Part shown: piece by piece, positions 7,373 through 14,954 of the stretch
Position numbering within the stretch: position 1 is the stretch's first letter
Layout: every line of letters starts with the position of its first letter
DNA from: DAOQAU01 sp964640325
Lineage (GTDB): Bacteria > Cyanobacteriota > Vampirovibrionia > Gastranaerophilales > Gastranaerophilaceae
Assembly: GCA_964640325.1 (NCBI GenBank)
Contig: CAZXID010000002.1
Span: 90,986 to 154,985 of the forward strand
Direction: 5' to 3'
Length of the DNA: 64,000 nucleotides
Translations under genes and position numbers: made by a program
Notes under the pieces: model-generated
Told to the model about the DNA's origin: nothing
The model's database searches: none
The model's input: the letters and a program-made list of their open reading frames with translations, nothing else

Positions 7373-7408
7373 ACAAAAAGAACAAGGGAAAATACATTAG
7401 AAAACCTC

Positions 7409-7432
7409 ATGTTTTAGCATGTAGCATGAGAT
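7409..7432. promoter_or_regulatory. Inverted repeat upstream of the HTH gene (possible operator)
   Basis: CTCATG and CATGAG arms 12 bases apart, about 50 bases before the HTH start. Suggestive only. Confidence 0.3.
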
Positions 7433-7483
7433 AACTGGCCGGTGTTAAGAATAATATCGAATAGAATCTTTTTAAAAGGAATT

Positions 7484-7693
7484 ATGATGAAGTTATCAAA
7501 GAGAGAGTTGGAAATCCTTGAGCTATTAAGCTTCGGATATTCCGACAAAGAAATCGCCTATACTTTGAATATTTCTGCAAGGACGGTTCAAACCCATGTT
7601 ATGCGAAGTGTCATTAAATTAAATGCCAAAAACAGAACAAATGCTGTGGCTAATTATCTCAGACAACATAGTCTGAATTTCAGCGCTGTTTAA
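7484..7693 (+). CDS. LuxR/GerE-type helix-turn-helix regulator, single domain
   Basis: A 69-residue protein consisting only of the LuxR-type DNA-binding domain: LSKRELEILELLSFGYSDKE, then IAYTLNISARTVQTHVMRSV and a final helix KLNAKNRTNAVANYL. There is no receiver or ligand domain, as in GerE and many small phage or conjugative regulators. The start is ATG 7484 (or 7487), with AAAGGA just before; an upstream GTG at 7442 lacks a ribosome site. It is the first gene of the operon that continues with the endolysin and structural genes (9 bases to the next start), so it is likely the switch for the cluster, perhaps self-regulating. Confidence 0.85.
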   Translation: MMKLSKRELEILELLSFGYSDKEIAYTLNISARTVQTHVMRSVIKLNAKNRTNAVANYLRQHSLNFSAV

Positions 7694-7702
7694 GGAGTGA
7701 AA

Positions 7703-8191
7703 ATGAAAAGAATAATTATACACTGGACAGCCGGAGGGCCTGTCCCGACTTCTTATGAAAAAGAGTGTTACCATTTTTTGGTTGACACACTTGGGAAAAT
7801 ACATCTGGGAAAATTTAAGCCGGAGGCAAATCTTGAATGCAAAACAGGAATGTATGCCGCACACACCGGAGGCAGAAATACGGGCTCAATAGGCGTTGCA
7901 ATGTGTGCTATGGCAAATTTTAAAGATACAAAAAATATAGGCATATTCCCCATAACAAAAATTCAATTTGAATCAACTATGAAATTATGTGCCCTATTGA
8001 CAAAAAAATATAATATAAATATTTGTCCCGAAAATATAATGACTCATTACGAATTCGGACAAAAATATCCTAAAACAACAAGCAAAGGCAAAATCGACAT
8101 CATTTTCCTGCCGCCTTTTCCTTGGATTAAAAAAGATGACATAGGAAGCTTTATAAGATCAAAAATCAGGTGGTATGCAGAAAATAAATAA
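7703..8191 (+). CDS. N-acetylmuramoyl-L-alanine amidase (endolysin, amidase_2 fold)
   Basis: A 162-residue amidase_2/PGRP-fold enzyme that cuts the bond between muramic acid and the peptide stem. The opening strand RIIIHWTAGG carries the first zinc histidine, YHFLVDTLGKIHLG follows, then AAHTGGRNTGSIGVAMC with the catalytic-site histidine, and THYEFG with another zinc histidine. It has one domain and no cell-wall-binding module, typical of small endolysins acting from the inside. ATG 7703 is chosen because TAAGGAG directly precedes it; the GTG at 7697 overlaps that ribosome site. No signal peptide, so release depends on a holin, the candidate for which is at 10737. Confidence 0.92.
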   Translation: MKRIIIHWTAGGPVPTSYEKECYHFLVDTLGKIHLGKFKPEANLECKTGMYAAHTGGRNTGSIGVAMCAMANFKDTKNIGIFPITKIQFESTMKLCALLTKKYNINICPENIMTHYEFGQKYPKTTSKGKIDIIFLPPFPWIKKDDIGSFIRSKIRWYAENK

Positions 8192-8206
8192 ATTTGGAGA
8201 AACATT

Positions 8207-9727
8207 ATGACAAACACATTTTATAACCTTGGCGGAGGAATCAAACAATCTTCAACCAAAACAGAATTAGGACTTAATACAAATAAACTCTATTGGAGTG
8301 ACTCAAAAAACATTGAACTTTTGCAAAATAAAGGTATAACAAGGCAAAAAGGCAACATTTTTATAACAAAGAACAATGAAAGTGATACAATCACAGGAAT
8401 GCACCAACTTAAATCAGGGAAAAAATATTTTCTTCTATATGCAACAGAAAAAGGTTCTTTTTGTATTCTTGATTTTGAAAATAATGAACCGGAAAAGCTT
8501 AAAACAGAATTTAATAGCGGCAAAACAGTTAATTTTGTAGATTATCTAAACGGAGTAATAGTTTCAAGTAAATTTGACCCCTTATACTATATTATGAACA
8601 ATGAAAACTTTGATATAGTAGAATGCAACCTTAACGATGAATATAATAATCCGGTTTTAACCGATGTTGTGACTGTTTATAAAGGACGGGTCTGGGCAGC
8701 AAAAGATTCTGTAATATATTTTTCTGCACTAGGCAAATACGATGATTTTACAACAGAAGGAGATGCAGGATTTATAAAAGATTTTCACACCGATACCGAT
8801 GAAATAATCGCACTTAAGCCATACAAAGATTATCTTGCAATATATAAAAAAAATATGGTTTATCTTCTTACCGGCTCAAATCCCGATAGCTTTACGATAA
8901 TTCCGTTTGCAAATAAAGGAGCGACTTCTGCCAAAGGCGTTGTCAATGTAAATAATAAACAATACTTTTCAAATCAAGGAATTTTTGCCCTTGAACAAGT
9001 AGGAGAATTAAATCAAATTCAACTTGGAGATGAAATTACCCTGAATATAAAATCTGAATTTGAAAATTTTGATACAGAGCGTTTTGACGAAATAATTGCC
9101 CTGAATTATGAAAAGAAAAATCAGGTTTGGTATTTCATTCCTTACAAAAACGACCCTTACTTTCATACTATATGGATTAACGATTATGTAAACAAAGCTT
9201 GGTTTAAAAGAGTTATACCTCAAGATATCACCGCCGCATGTATATTTAAAGATGATATATTAACCGCAGATAAAGACAGTAATATTTATAAAGAAAATTT
9301 TGGAAATACTTTCAGCGGACTGCCGATTGAATTTATGTGGAAATCGCCTTTTTTATGTGCCGGACCATCAAATATAAGAAAAACCGTTGATGAATTTTAT
9401 TTTATCATAGACGAAGGTTGTGACAACCATTTTAAATTTTCAACTTACAAAAATTATGATTCTGAATCAAAAGATGATTCTGATTTGATATTTTCTGAAG
9501 TTATTACCACTTTGGTCTGGGGAGACGAAAACGAAACGGGAAAAAATTCCTATTGGGACAATGATTCTGATTGTATTTCTTATTGGTCCTCAAGTATGGA
9601 TGCAACATACAAAGCAGAAATCTCGGAGTCAAATTACTCAATACAGCTGTGTGTTGAAGGTGACTCTATTGAACATGATATGGCAATAATAGGACTTGAA
9701 TTTAAAGAAGTATATTTAGATGAATAA
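8207..9727 (+). CDS. Phage tail-nozzle/stabilisation-type beta-propeller protein (putative)
   Basis: A 506-residue protein made of short repeated beta blades with tyrosine- and tryptophan-rich turns: VYKGRVWAAKDSVIYFSALG, YKDYLAIYKKNMVYLLTG, VNNKQYFSNQGIFALEQVG. The pattern of 'tells whether a contract/state is shown' blades, with glycine-aspartate turns, resembles the propeller nozzle of podovirus tails (P22 gp10 or T7 gp12 class). No transmembrane segment or signal peptide. It has GGAG before the ATG, 15 bases after the amidase stop, and it precedes the major capsid gene. The fold class is inferred by eye; the structural role is supported by its neighbours. Confidence 0.55.
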   Translation: MTNTFYNLGGGIKQSSTKTELGLNTNKLYWSDSKNIELLQNKGITRQKGNIFITKNNESDTITGMHQLKSGKKYFLLYATEKGSFCILDFENNEPEKLKTEFNSGKTVNFVDYLNGVIVSSKFDPLYYIMNNENFDIVECNLNDEYNNPVLTDVVTVYKGRVWAAKDSVIYFSALGKYDDFTTEGDAGFIKDFHTDTDEIIALKPYKDYLAIYKKNMVYLLTGSNPDSFTIIPFANKGATSAKGVVNVNNKQYFSNQGIFALEQVGELNQIQLGDEITLNIKSEFENFDTERFDEIIALNYEKKNQVWYFIPYKNDPYFHTIWINDYVNKAWFKRVIPQDITAACIFKDDILTADKDSNIYKENFGNTFSGLPIEFMWKSPFLCAGPSNIRKTVDEFYFIIDEGCDNHFKFSTYKNYDSESKDDSDLIFSEVITTLVWGDENETGKNSYWDNDSDCISYWSSSMDATYKAEISESNYSIQLCVEGDSIEHDMAIIGLEFKEVYLDE

Positions 9728-9789
9728 TTTATAATTTTCCGCACTGTTAAAAATAAAAGTTACACTAAAAAAGAAAGGAACAAAAAACA

Positions 9790-10647
9790 ATGAGCGATCA
9801 AACAGTAAATGCTTATTCAGCTTTTATCCCTGAAATTTGGAGCCAAAAACTGAATACAATGCTATCAAAAAACTGCGTTATGCTTCAATGCGTAAACAGA
9901 AATTACGAAGGTGAAATCAAAAACCAGGGAGATTGCGTTAAAATAATAACTCCCGCAGAGGTTACGGTATCAACTGTAAGTTCTTCGGCGATTACCTATA
10001 ACGAACTTTCTCCTTTAACAACAGATTTAATTATAGACCAGAAAAAATTCTTTGCGTTTAAAATTAACGACGTTGCACAAGCTCAAGCAAATCAGAGCAT
10101 TATGGAAGCACATCTTCAAAACGCCAAAAAAGCGATTGAACAAGTCCAAGACACATATCTTCTATCGCAGCATGCCTATGCTGATGCTTCAAATGTTGTA
10201 GGAACGGAACAAAGCGCCATTTCACTTGACAAAACAACTATTTACGAAAACTTTGTAAACCTTGCGCTTAAGCTCAAAAACGCCGATGCGCTTTCAAACA
10301 GCCAAAAACCATGGGTAGTAATCAACCCCAACATCGAATCTTACCTGCTTCAAAGCCCTGAGTTTATCAGCGCGCACAATGTGGCAGACGAAACCTTAAG
10401 AGAAGGTGCAATAGGAAGAATTGCGGGAATGGATGTTCTTGTAAGCACAAATTTATCTGCCGTAGGCGGTAAATTCTACGTTCTTGCAGGAACAAACGAA
10501 GCAATAACTTTTGCATCTCAACTGGCAAAAATAGAAAGCCTCAGAGACAAAGACAGCTTCTCTGATCTTGTCAGAGGGCTTTATCTCTACGGTGCAAAAA
10601 CGATTGCACCTAAGTCCTTAGCAAAAATGATTGTTACAGCAGTTTAA
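9790..10647 (+). CDS. Major capsid protein (P22-coat-like, HK97 fold)
   Basis: A 285-residue protein of the phage coat family found in P22-like and many Firmicutes phages. It opens AYSAFIPEIWSQKLNTMLSK, has the E-loop-like region EGEIKNQGDCVKI, a spine helix (QAQANQSIMEAHLQNAKKA), then WVVINPNIESYLLQSPEF and RIAGMDVLVSTNL, a stretch that is highly typical of such coats (the 'G..G.I.G..V..S' pattern). AAAGGA stands before the ATG. The gene is complete and undamaged. Scaffold and adaptor genes lie just downstream, which supports the call. Confidence 0.85.
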   Translation: MSDQTVNAYSAFIPEIWSQKLNTMLSKNCVMLQCVNRNYEGEIKNQGDCVKIITPAEVTVSTVSSSAITYNELSPLTTDLIIDQKKFFAFKINDVAQAQANQSIMEAHLQNAKKAIEQVQDTYLLSQHAYADASNVVGTEQSAISLDKTTIYENFVNLALKLKNADALSNSQKPWVVINPNIESYLLQSPEFISAHNVADETLREGAIGRIAGMDVLVSTNLSAVGGKFYVLAGTNEAITFASQLAKIESLRDKDSFSDLVRGLYLYGAKTIAPKSLAKMIVTAV

Positions 10648-10650
10648 ACG

Positions 10651-10712
10651 GGTGAACAGTGAACGGTGAACAGTGAACGAAATTAAAACTCCCTCACTGT
10701 TCACAGCTCACT
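10651..10712. repeat. Heptamer repeats between capsid and holin genes
   Basis: GGTGAAC AGTGAAC GGTGAAC AGTGAAC (10651-10678), followed by complementary units CACTGTTCACAGCTCACTT. Host-type repeat inside the phage cluster. Confidence 0.85.
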
Positions 10713-10736
10713 TCTAACCTTTTAAGAAAGGAAAGC

Positions 10737-10982
10737 ATGTTTAAAAATATAAAATCCAACATAAAAGAACTTGCCTACTCGGCAGTTCACATCGCGGAAC
10801 AATCGCTTGATACGCAAAGCGGTAAAGAAAAAAAACAAATGGCTATTGAATATATTGTTTCAATGCTGCCTGTATTTCAACCGCTCAAAAGTATTATCAT
10901 TGTTGTTTTATCAAAATTTATTGACGAAGCGGTCGAACAAGCGGTCAAATACATGAAAGAAATTAAAAATTTGGAGGCATAA
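10737..10982 (+). CDS. Holin-like protein (LL-H type, putative)
   Basis: An 81-residue protein. The pattern AVHIAEQSLDTQSGKEKKQM, followed by a hydrophobic segment (PLKSIIIVVLSKFIDEAVEQ), matches phage LL-H holins, in which a conserved A-EQ...G--KK motif precedes an amphipathic or membrane helix. A holin would let the amidase at 7703 out of the cytoplasm. The position, between capsid and scaffold rather than beside the endolysin, is unusual. AAAGG stands before the ATG, and the next gene begins on the base after its stop, so the two are translationally linked. Confidence 0.6.
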   Translation: MFKNIKSNIKELAYSAVHIAEQSLDTQSGKEKKQMAIEYIVSMLPVFQPLKSIIIVVLSKFIDEAVEQAVKYMKEIKNLEA

Positions 10983-11795
10983 ATGAGCCAAACAGAAAAC
11001 AAAAAAGAATCATCTTGCGCCGAAAGCCAAGATTTACAAGCAAAAGCTGATGAAAAAGATATTAAATCTTCTTCAGAAGAAAGCAAAGAGCAACAAAACT
11101 CTGACACACTCAATCAGGTTCTTGAAAAGCTTGATATTAAACCCGAAAACAAAGATATTCAAGAAAAGTCAGCTCCGGTTGAAACAAAAAAGGAAGATAC
11201 TGATTTTTGTAGAAATCAAGAAAATTTCCGAATTCAAAAAGAGGTAGAAAATGTAATTGCACAAGATTTTCAAAAAATAGAAAGTCTTATGAAATTCGGT
11301 TTAATCAATTCCTGGCAAGGGCAAAACTTGAAAAATCAGGTACTGAAAAAAGCGTTTGATTTAGTATCACAAAAAGAAATGATTAAACCAAACTCTACAC
11401 CGGAGCTTAAAAAAGATGAAGTGTTTAAACATTTTGAACAGAAAAATCCGGATTTTTTCAAGTCTGAAAGCAGAAAAGAAGTTTGGAACTATTTAAAATC
11501 CGATGCTGTAATTGTTGGAAAAGATGATCTTAAAAAAATATCCGATATGATTGAAAATATTGAAAAAGCTGCAATCGAAAGATATTTACAAAAAGAAACT
11601 CACGAAAAAACTCTGCAAAATTCAAATGAACTTGCAAAACAAAAATTAACGGCAAATGCGCAAAATACAAATTTTGCAGATAAAAATCTTACAAGAACTT
11701 TTACACGTGAGCAAATCGGCAAAATGAACGGTGCGGAATTTACTAAATATGAGCCCTTAATCATGGAACAACTTAAAAAAGGACTTATTAAATAG
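10983..11795 (+). CDS. Capsid scaffolding protein
   Basis: A 270-residue, highly charged, mostly helical protein: a disordered acidic N-terminus (residues 1-80), a central coiled region (QKEVENVIAQDFQKIESLMK) and a basic C-terminal tail, FTREQIGKMNGAEFTKYEPL then MEQLKKGLIK, the sort of tail that binds coat protein in phage scaffolds. Scaffolds guide procapsid assembly and are then lost. GGAGG precedes the ATG within the holin's last codons. Usually the scaffold gene lies before the coat gene; here it is downstream with the holin in between. Confidence 0.75.
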   Translation: MSQTENKKESSCAESQDLQAKADEKDIKSSSEESKEQQNSDTLNQVLEKLDIKPENKDIQEKSAPVETKKEDTDFCRNQENFRIQKEVENVIAQDFQKIESLMKFGLINSWQGQNLKNQVLKKAFDLVSQKEMIKPNSTPELKKDEVFKHFEQKNPDFFKSESRKEVWNYLKSDAVIVGKDDLKKISDMIENIEKAAIERYLQKETHEKTLQNSNELAKQKLTANAQNTNFADKNLTRTFTREQIGKMNGAEFTKYEPLIMEQLKKGLIK

Positions 11796-11862
11796 GTGAA
11801 CAGGTGAATAGGTCAATAGGTGAAGAACTTTTCACCTTATAACCTTTTCACCTTATAACCTG
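11793..11862. repeat. Heptamer repeats between scaffold and adaptor genes
   Basis: AGGTGAAC, AGGTGAAT, AGGTCAAT and AGGTGAA units followed by CTTTTCACCTTATAACC units, their complement, so the block can fold into a hairpin. Confidence 0.8.
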
Positions 11863-11874
11863 AAAAGGAGATAT

Positions 11875-12513
11875 ATGAACTATTTTGAATTAATAAACAA
11901 ATGTCTGGTAGAGCTCAATTACAGAAAAGTTACAAATTTTTCCGAATTAAGCAAAAATGACCACGATAAGATTAAAAATATACTTAATATAATTAACGCC
12001 GAAGTCTGTGGATTTGATAACTGGAGTTTCCTTTTAAAAAAAACGAGTCTGGTACTTCCTGCCAACTGCGGCGAAATTGAAAATACAATTAACGGAAGAA
12101 TAAATTCGGTTTTTATTGATAATATAAAATATGATTACTGCAGTGATTTTGAAAAGTTTATTTTAAACAAACAATCTTCAAAAACTTTCAGTACTTTCAA
12201 TGACAAACTTCTATTTCCGCTTTTTAATCAGGAAAAAACCGTTGAAATAATTTATTATACAAATCTTTATGCCCAAAACTCACAAGGCATATCCATTCCC
12301 AAGATGTCTTCTGAGCAAGACTCTTCTGTTATTCCAAACCCCTACGCAGAGCCGCTTTTAGTTTACGGAACCTGTATGAGAGTTAAAGGAAATCCGGAGC
12401 ATAAAAAGTTTAATTACTGGTACGGTATGTACAAAAATGCGCTTGCAAACATGCGCTCAAAAGTAGGTACAAACGCACTTGAAACCCCGGAAATCAAAAT
12501 CCTAAGAAAATAA
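11875..12513 (+). CDS. Head-tail adaptor/connector protein (P22 gp4 / T7 gp11 type, putative)
   Basis: A 212-residue protein beginning with a helical segment (YFELINKCLVELNYRKVTNF) and containing beta strands with WSFLLKK and VEIIYYTNLYAQ, then a helical C-terminus (YGTCMRVKGNPEHKKFNYWY, MYKNALANMR). This arrangement is that of podoviral tail adaptors, which sit between portal and nozzle. AAAGGAG precedes the ATG. The neighbouring portal, nozzle and coat genes support it. A similar fold is found in siphophage gp6-type adaptors, so the exact class is uncertain. Confidence 0.6.
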   Translation: MNYFELINKCLVELNYRKVTNFSELSKNDHDKIKNILNIINAEVCGFDNWSFLLKKTSLVLPANCGEIENTINGRINSVFIDNIKYDYCSDFEKFILNKQSSKTFSTFNDKLLFPLFNQEKTVEIIYYTNLYAQNSQGISIPKMSSEQDSSVIPNPYAEPLLVYGTCMRVKGNPEHKKFNYWYGMYKNALANMRSKVGTNALETPEIKILRK

Positions 12514-12724
12514 AATCCAAATAAAAAACAGGGCGGACAAAACTTTTTAACAGAAATGGAAGCTGCAAGATGAAAGGAATTATCAAAACAACACCCAAAA
12601 TATATCAGTTAATCCGACTTCACCCTCCCTGTTAAGATTTTACACTAGCCGAAATATAAATAGCATGACTATTATATAATTTTTTTCAAAAAAACACAAA
12701 CAATAATAAGAAATGTAAACCAAA
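12514..12724. other. Intergenic stretch before terS
   Basis: Arms AACAGGG (about 12528) and CCCTGTT (about 12626) are nearly 100 bases apart and could close a structured RNA or weak terminator. Only a 21-codon frame is inside and it is not supported. TATATAATTTTTTTC near 12673 may be a promoter for the packaging genes. Confidence 0.35.
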
Positions 12725-13156
12725 ATGAAAAACTTGACACAACAACAAAAAAAATTTGTCTCAGAATACATAAAATCTCTGGATTTGGAGCTTTCGGCCA
12801 AAAATGCCGGTTACAAAACTAAAGATTACAAAAATGTTTCACAAAAGCTCCTATCAGACAAACTCGTAATAAACGAAATTAAAAACCAAATTAAAAAGCA
12901 AATTTCTTGTCTTTTAATTCAAAAGGGCTACATTGTGCAAAAACTTCTTGATATAGTAGAATTTTCCCTTGAAGAAGAAGATATTTTAGACAAAGAAGCC
13001 CAGCCCACAGGCAAAAAGAAATTAAGAGATGCTACCGCAGGCTTGAGAGCCCTTGAATCGCTCTGCAAGCACCTTGGATTTGCAAACAAATCCGAGGAAG
13101 AAAATTCTGAAGCAAAAATTATAACAATAAGTAATTTGGACGAAAATAAAATATGA
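12725..13156 (+). CDS. terS: Terminase small subunit
   Basis: A 143-residue protein of the terminase_2 family. The N-terminal helix-turn-helix region LTQQQKKFVSEYIKSLDLEL then SAKNAGYKTKDYKNVSQKLL and DKLVINEIKNQIKKQ is the typical DNA-recognition part; the rest is an oligomerisation helix and an acidic tail. It recognises phage DNA and feeds it to the large terminase for headful packaging. The ATG has no good Shine-Dalgarno. In most phages terS directly precedes terL; here five genes or about 3.5 kb, including the portal gene, separate them. Confidence 0.8.
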   Translation: MKNLTQQQKKFVSEYIKSLDLELSAKNAGYKTKDYKNVSQKLLSDKLVINEIKNQIKKQISCLLIQKGYIVQKLLDIVEFSLEEEDILDKEAQPTGKKKLRDATAGLRALESLCKHLGFANKSEEENSEAKIITISNLDENKI

Positions 13157-13237
13157 TAAGCAAATAGGAAATGGGAAATAAAAATTAGAAAGTAATTCGG
13201 GCATGCTTGTCCGGCAAAATTTTTGAAAGGCAAAAAA

Positions 13238-13594
13238 ATGAAAAAAAATGAAAAAGAAATTGAACAAAAACTTTTGAGCGAAGTTTCGCTTGATGAACTT
13301 ATAAAAAAGAAAATGGAAGAAGAAATAAGACAAGAATTTGAAATATCAAAACAAAAGCCCCCAAAAAACTTCATCAAAGATATTTCCAAACTTCCGCCCC
13401 ACTTGGTTTTCAGCAAACAGGCCGTTTATAAGATTTTTAACCGGATAAATAAAACTCAAACATTTATAAACGGAATTCAAGCCGAAGCCATGCTCGGGCT
13501 TCAAACTTCCCTCAGGGATAAAATGCGCTTAGGGCAAATAGATGCGTTTTCAACCGAAGACGCTTATGTAAAATTTGAGGGAGTTGAGGGGTAA
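13238..13594 (+). CDS. Phage-cluster protein of unknown function
   Basis: 118 residues from ATG 13238 (MKKNEKEIEQKLL), chosen because GAAAGG lies 7 bases before it; a TTG at 13223 is also in frame. The N-terminal third is a charged coiled coil (DELIKKKMEEEIRQEFEISK), followed by PPHLVFSKQAVYKIFNRINK and a C-terminal part with GLQTSLRDKMRLGQIDAF. I do not recognise the family. Its site between the terminase and portal genes suggests a structural or packaging accessory. Confidence 0.7.
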   Translation: MKKNEKEIEQKLLSEVSLDELIKKKMEEEIRQEFEISKQKPPKNFIKDISKLPPHLVFSKQAVYKIFNRINKTQTFINGIQAEAMLGLQTSLRDKMRLGQIDAFSTEDAYVKFEGVEG

Positions 13595-13596
13595 AA

Positions 13597-13708
13597 AGTT
13601 GAATGGGTGAACAGGTGAATAGTTTATTAATTTTTACTAAGCAAAATTATAACCTTTAAGCTATTCAGCTTTTAAGCCTTTAAGCTTTTAAGCTTTTAAG
13701 CTTTTTTT
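13597..13708. repeat. Heptamer/octamer repeats (GGTGAAC and TTTTAAGC types)
   Basis: Units of GGTGAAC type (13604-13622) and a run of CTTTTAAG/CTTTAAGC units (13659-13708) lie between the two oppositely oriented genes. Confidence 0.8.
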
Positions 13709-13732
13709 TGCCCGCTGCGCGGGCAAAAAAAA
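13702..13732. terminator. Bidirectional terminator
   Basis: GCCCGC-tgc-GCGGGC (13710-13724), flanked by eight T on the left and eight A on the right, gives a U-run on both strands. It ends the + strand operon and the antisense gene at 13777. Confidence 0.88.
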
Positions 13733-13749
13733 GCGGTCCCCCGACCGCT
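13732..13749. repeat. Second hairpin next to the terminator
   Basis: AGCGGTC-cccc-GACCGCT, a perfect 7-bp stem. Confidence 0.7.
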
Positions 13750-13776
13750 AGCCTTCACTTTAGCATTAAATCTTTA

Positions 13777-14235
13777 TTATTTTATTATAAATATAGGTAT
13801 TACTTCGTTAACAAACAAAATAAGAAAAGTTAAAAACGCAAAAATAGCGAGCGTTTTTTGCATATCTGCAAACAAAAACATTCTTTTATTTTTTCTCAAA
13901 TCACTTATAGCAAGAAATTCTTGCGTATACGGCTGAGAAGGAAGTTTTTTTTCTATTTCTTCAATAACTTTGCCTAATTTAACTTTAATTAAAAAGTTAT
14001 AAGCATCCATATTTATCCACCAAAGAATACAAATTGCCATTCCCGCAGCACTAAAAACCAATACGGCAGAAATATCAAAGGCAAAAGAGAATCCCTTTAG
14101 TAAAAACATAATCAAAAATAAGCCTAAAACAACCAAAAGATAAAATTTATTGGTATGAAAACTTCTGTCAACAAACCTTTCCTTTTGTTCCGTATAAAGC
14201 TTATATTGTTGAAACATAATCTCTTCAGAATTCAT
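13777..14235 (-). CDS. Two-helix membrane protein resembling RipA-type octameric proteins, antisense in the phage cluster
   Basis: A 152-residue protein. The opening EEIMFQQYKLYTEQKERFVD then RSFHTNKFYLLVVLGLFLIM shows the pattern of small membrane proteins annotated as RipA family octameric membrane protein: a short amphipathic helix (YKLYxExxxRxxxRR-like), two close membrane helices (about 30-50 and 56-75), WWINMDAYNFLIKVK, and a C-terminal membrane helix (about 128-150). It is the only gene in the cluster on the complement strand and has its own terminator, the layout of a 'moron' gene expressed from the resident element. Superinfection exclusion or defence is a guess. Family call by eye only. 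Confidence 0.5.
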   Translation of the reverse strand: MNSEEIMFQQYKLYTEQKERFVDRSFHTNKFYLLVVLGLFLIMFLLKGFSFAFDISAVLVFSAAGMAICILWWINMDAYNFLIKVKLGKVIEEIEKKLPSQPYTQEFLAISDLRKNKRMFLFADMQKTLAIFAFLTFLILFVNEVIPIFIIK

Positions 14236-14296
14236 ATAAACACCTTCCTTTCTCTGAGTTAATTGTATAAGCAGATTTTTAAAAAGTCAAGTAAAT

Positions 14297-14848
14297 ATGA
14301 GTAAATTTATAAAAATAATAATAAACAGAACTCAAAAAGAGTTTAAAAATATAGAGTATCTGCCCGAAGTAATAGAATTGTACAAAAGGTTTTTCGGCTA
14401 TCTTCACGATGACTATTTCATACAAAAGTATGAGAGTCCCATGGACTTGGTTTTGAAAATCGTAGAAAAGACTTCACCGTATTTCTGGGTGGTAATTCAC
14501 AAAAAAAGTAACCGATTTGCAGGCTTTGCTTTTTTAGACAATTTTGTCGGAACAGAAAATAACTTTCATTCTGCAGAAATTACAACCTGTTTTAACCCAA
14601 GTTTTTGGGGGAATTACACCAAATTTTGCGCCAAAAAATTTATAAAATACTGCTTTAAAAAGTACAAGCTCAAAAAACTTAAGGCAACTATTTTCCCTCA
14701 AAATTTTAAGGTCAAAGCACTTTTAAAACGTTCCGGTTTCAAAAAAGAAGCCCTTTTAAGAGCAGAAACGCTAAGAAACGGTATTTTACAAGATATAGAA
14801 ATGTATTCAATCTTAAATGGCTTAAAAGGTGAACAGGTGAATAGGTGA
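14297..14848 (+). CDS. GNAT acetyltransferase in the phage cluster
   Basis: A 183-residue GNAT protein. FAGFAFLDNFVG, then SAEITTCFNPSFWGNYTKFC and KKLKATIFPQNFKVKALLKR, SGFKKEALLRAETL give the usual beta4-alpha3-beta5 arrangement of this fold, with the acetyl-CoA loop degenerate. Such acetyltransferases occur in many phage operons in the capsid/portal region, but their targets are mostly unknown. The ATG has a weak ribosome site. Its promoter would lie in the 61-base divergent gap with the antisense membrane protein. Confidence 0.75.
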   Translation: MSKFIKIIINRTQKEFKNIEYLPEVIELYKRFFGYLHDDYFIQKYESPMDLVLKIVEKTSPYFWVVIHKKSNRFAGFAFLDNFVGTENNFHSAEITTCFNPSFWGNYTKFCAKKFIKYCFKKYKLKKLKATIFPQNFKVKALLKRSGFKKEALLRAETLRNGILQDIEMYSILNGLKGEQVNR

Positions 14849-14936
14849 AAAGTTGTTCCTTGCCCTCTTGTCTTCACGCCCTCCTGTCTTCTATTTACCG
14901 TTTACCATTTACTATTTACTAACTTACTATTCACTT
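14828..14936. repeat. Heptamer repeats before the portal gene
   Basis: GGTGAAC AGGTGAA TAGGTGAA (14828-14850), overlapping the GNAT stop, and TTTACCG TTTACCA TTTACTA TTTACTA (14891-14936) on the other strand sense. Confidence 0.8.
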
Positions 14937-14954
14937 AATAAAAAGGAGATAAAA

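Noticed and set aside
10771..10956. 61-codon + strand frame overlapping the holin gene
   Set aside because: The holin frame has a ribosome site, a family match and coupling to the next gene; the other frame has none.
12571..12636. 21-codon frame (MKGIIKTTPKIYQLIRLHPPC)
   Set aside because: Too short, no clear ribosome site, no similarity recognised.
13649..13708. Short regularly spaced repeats that look like a CRISPR array
   Set aside because: Units are only 7-8 bp with no spacers between them, and no cas gene is present.
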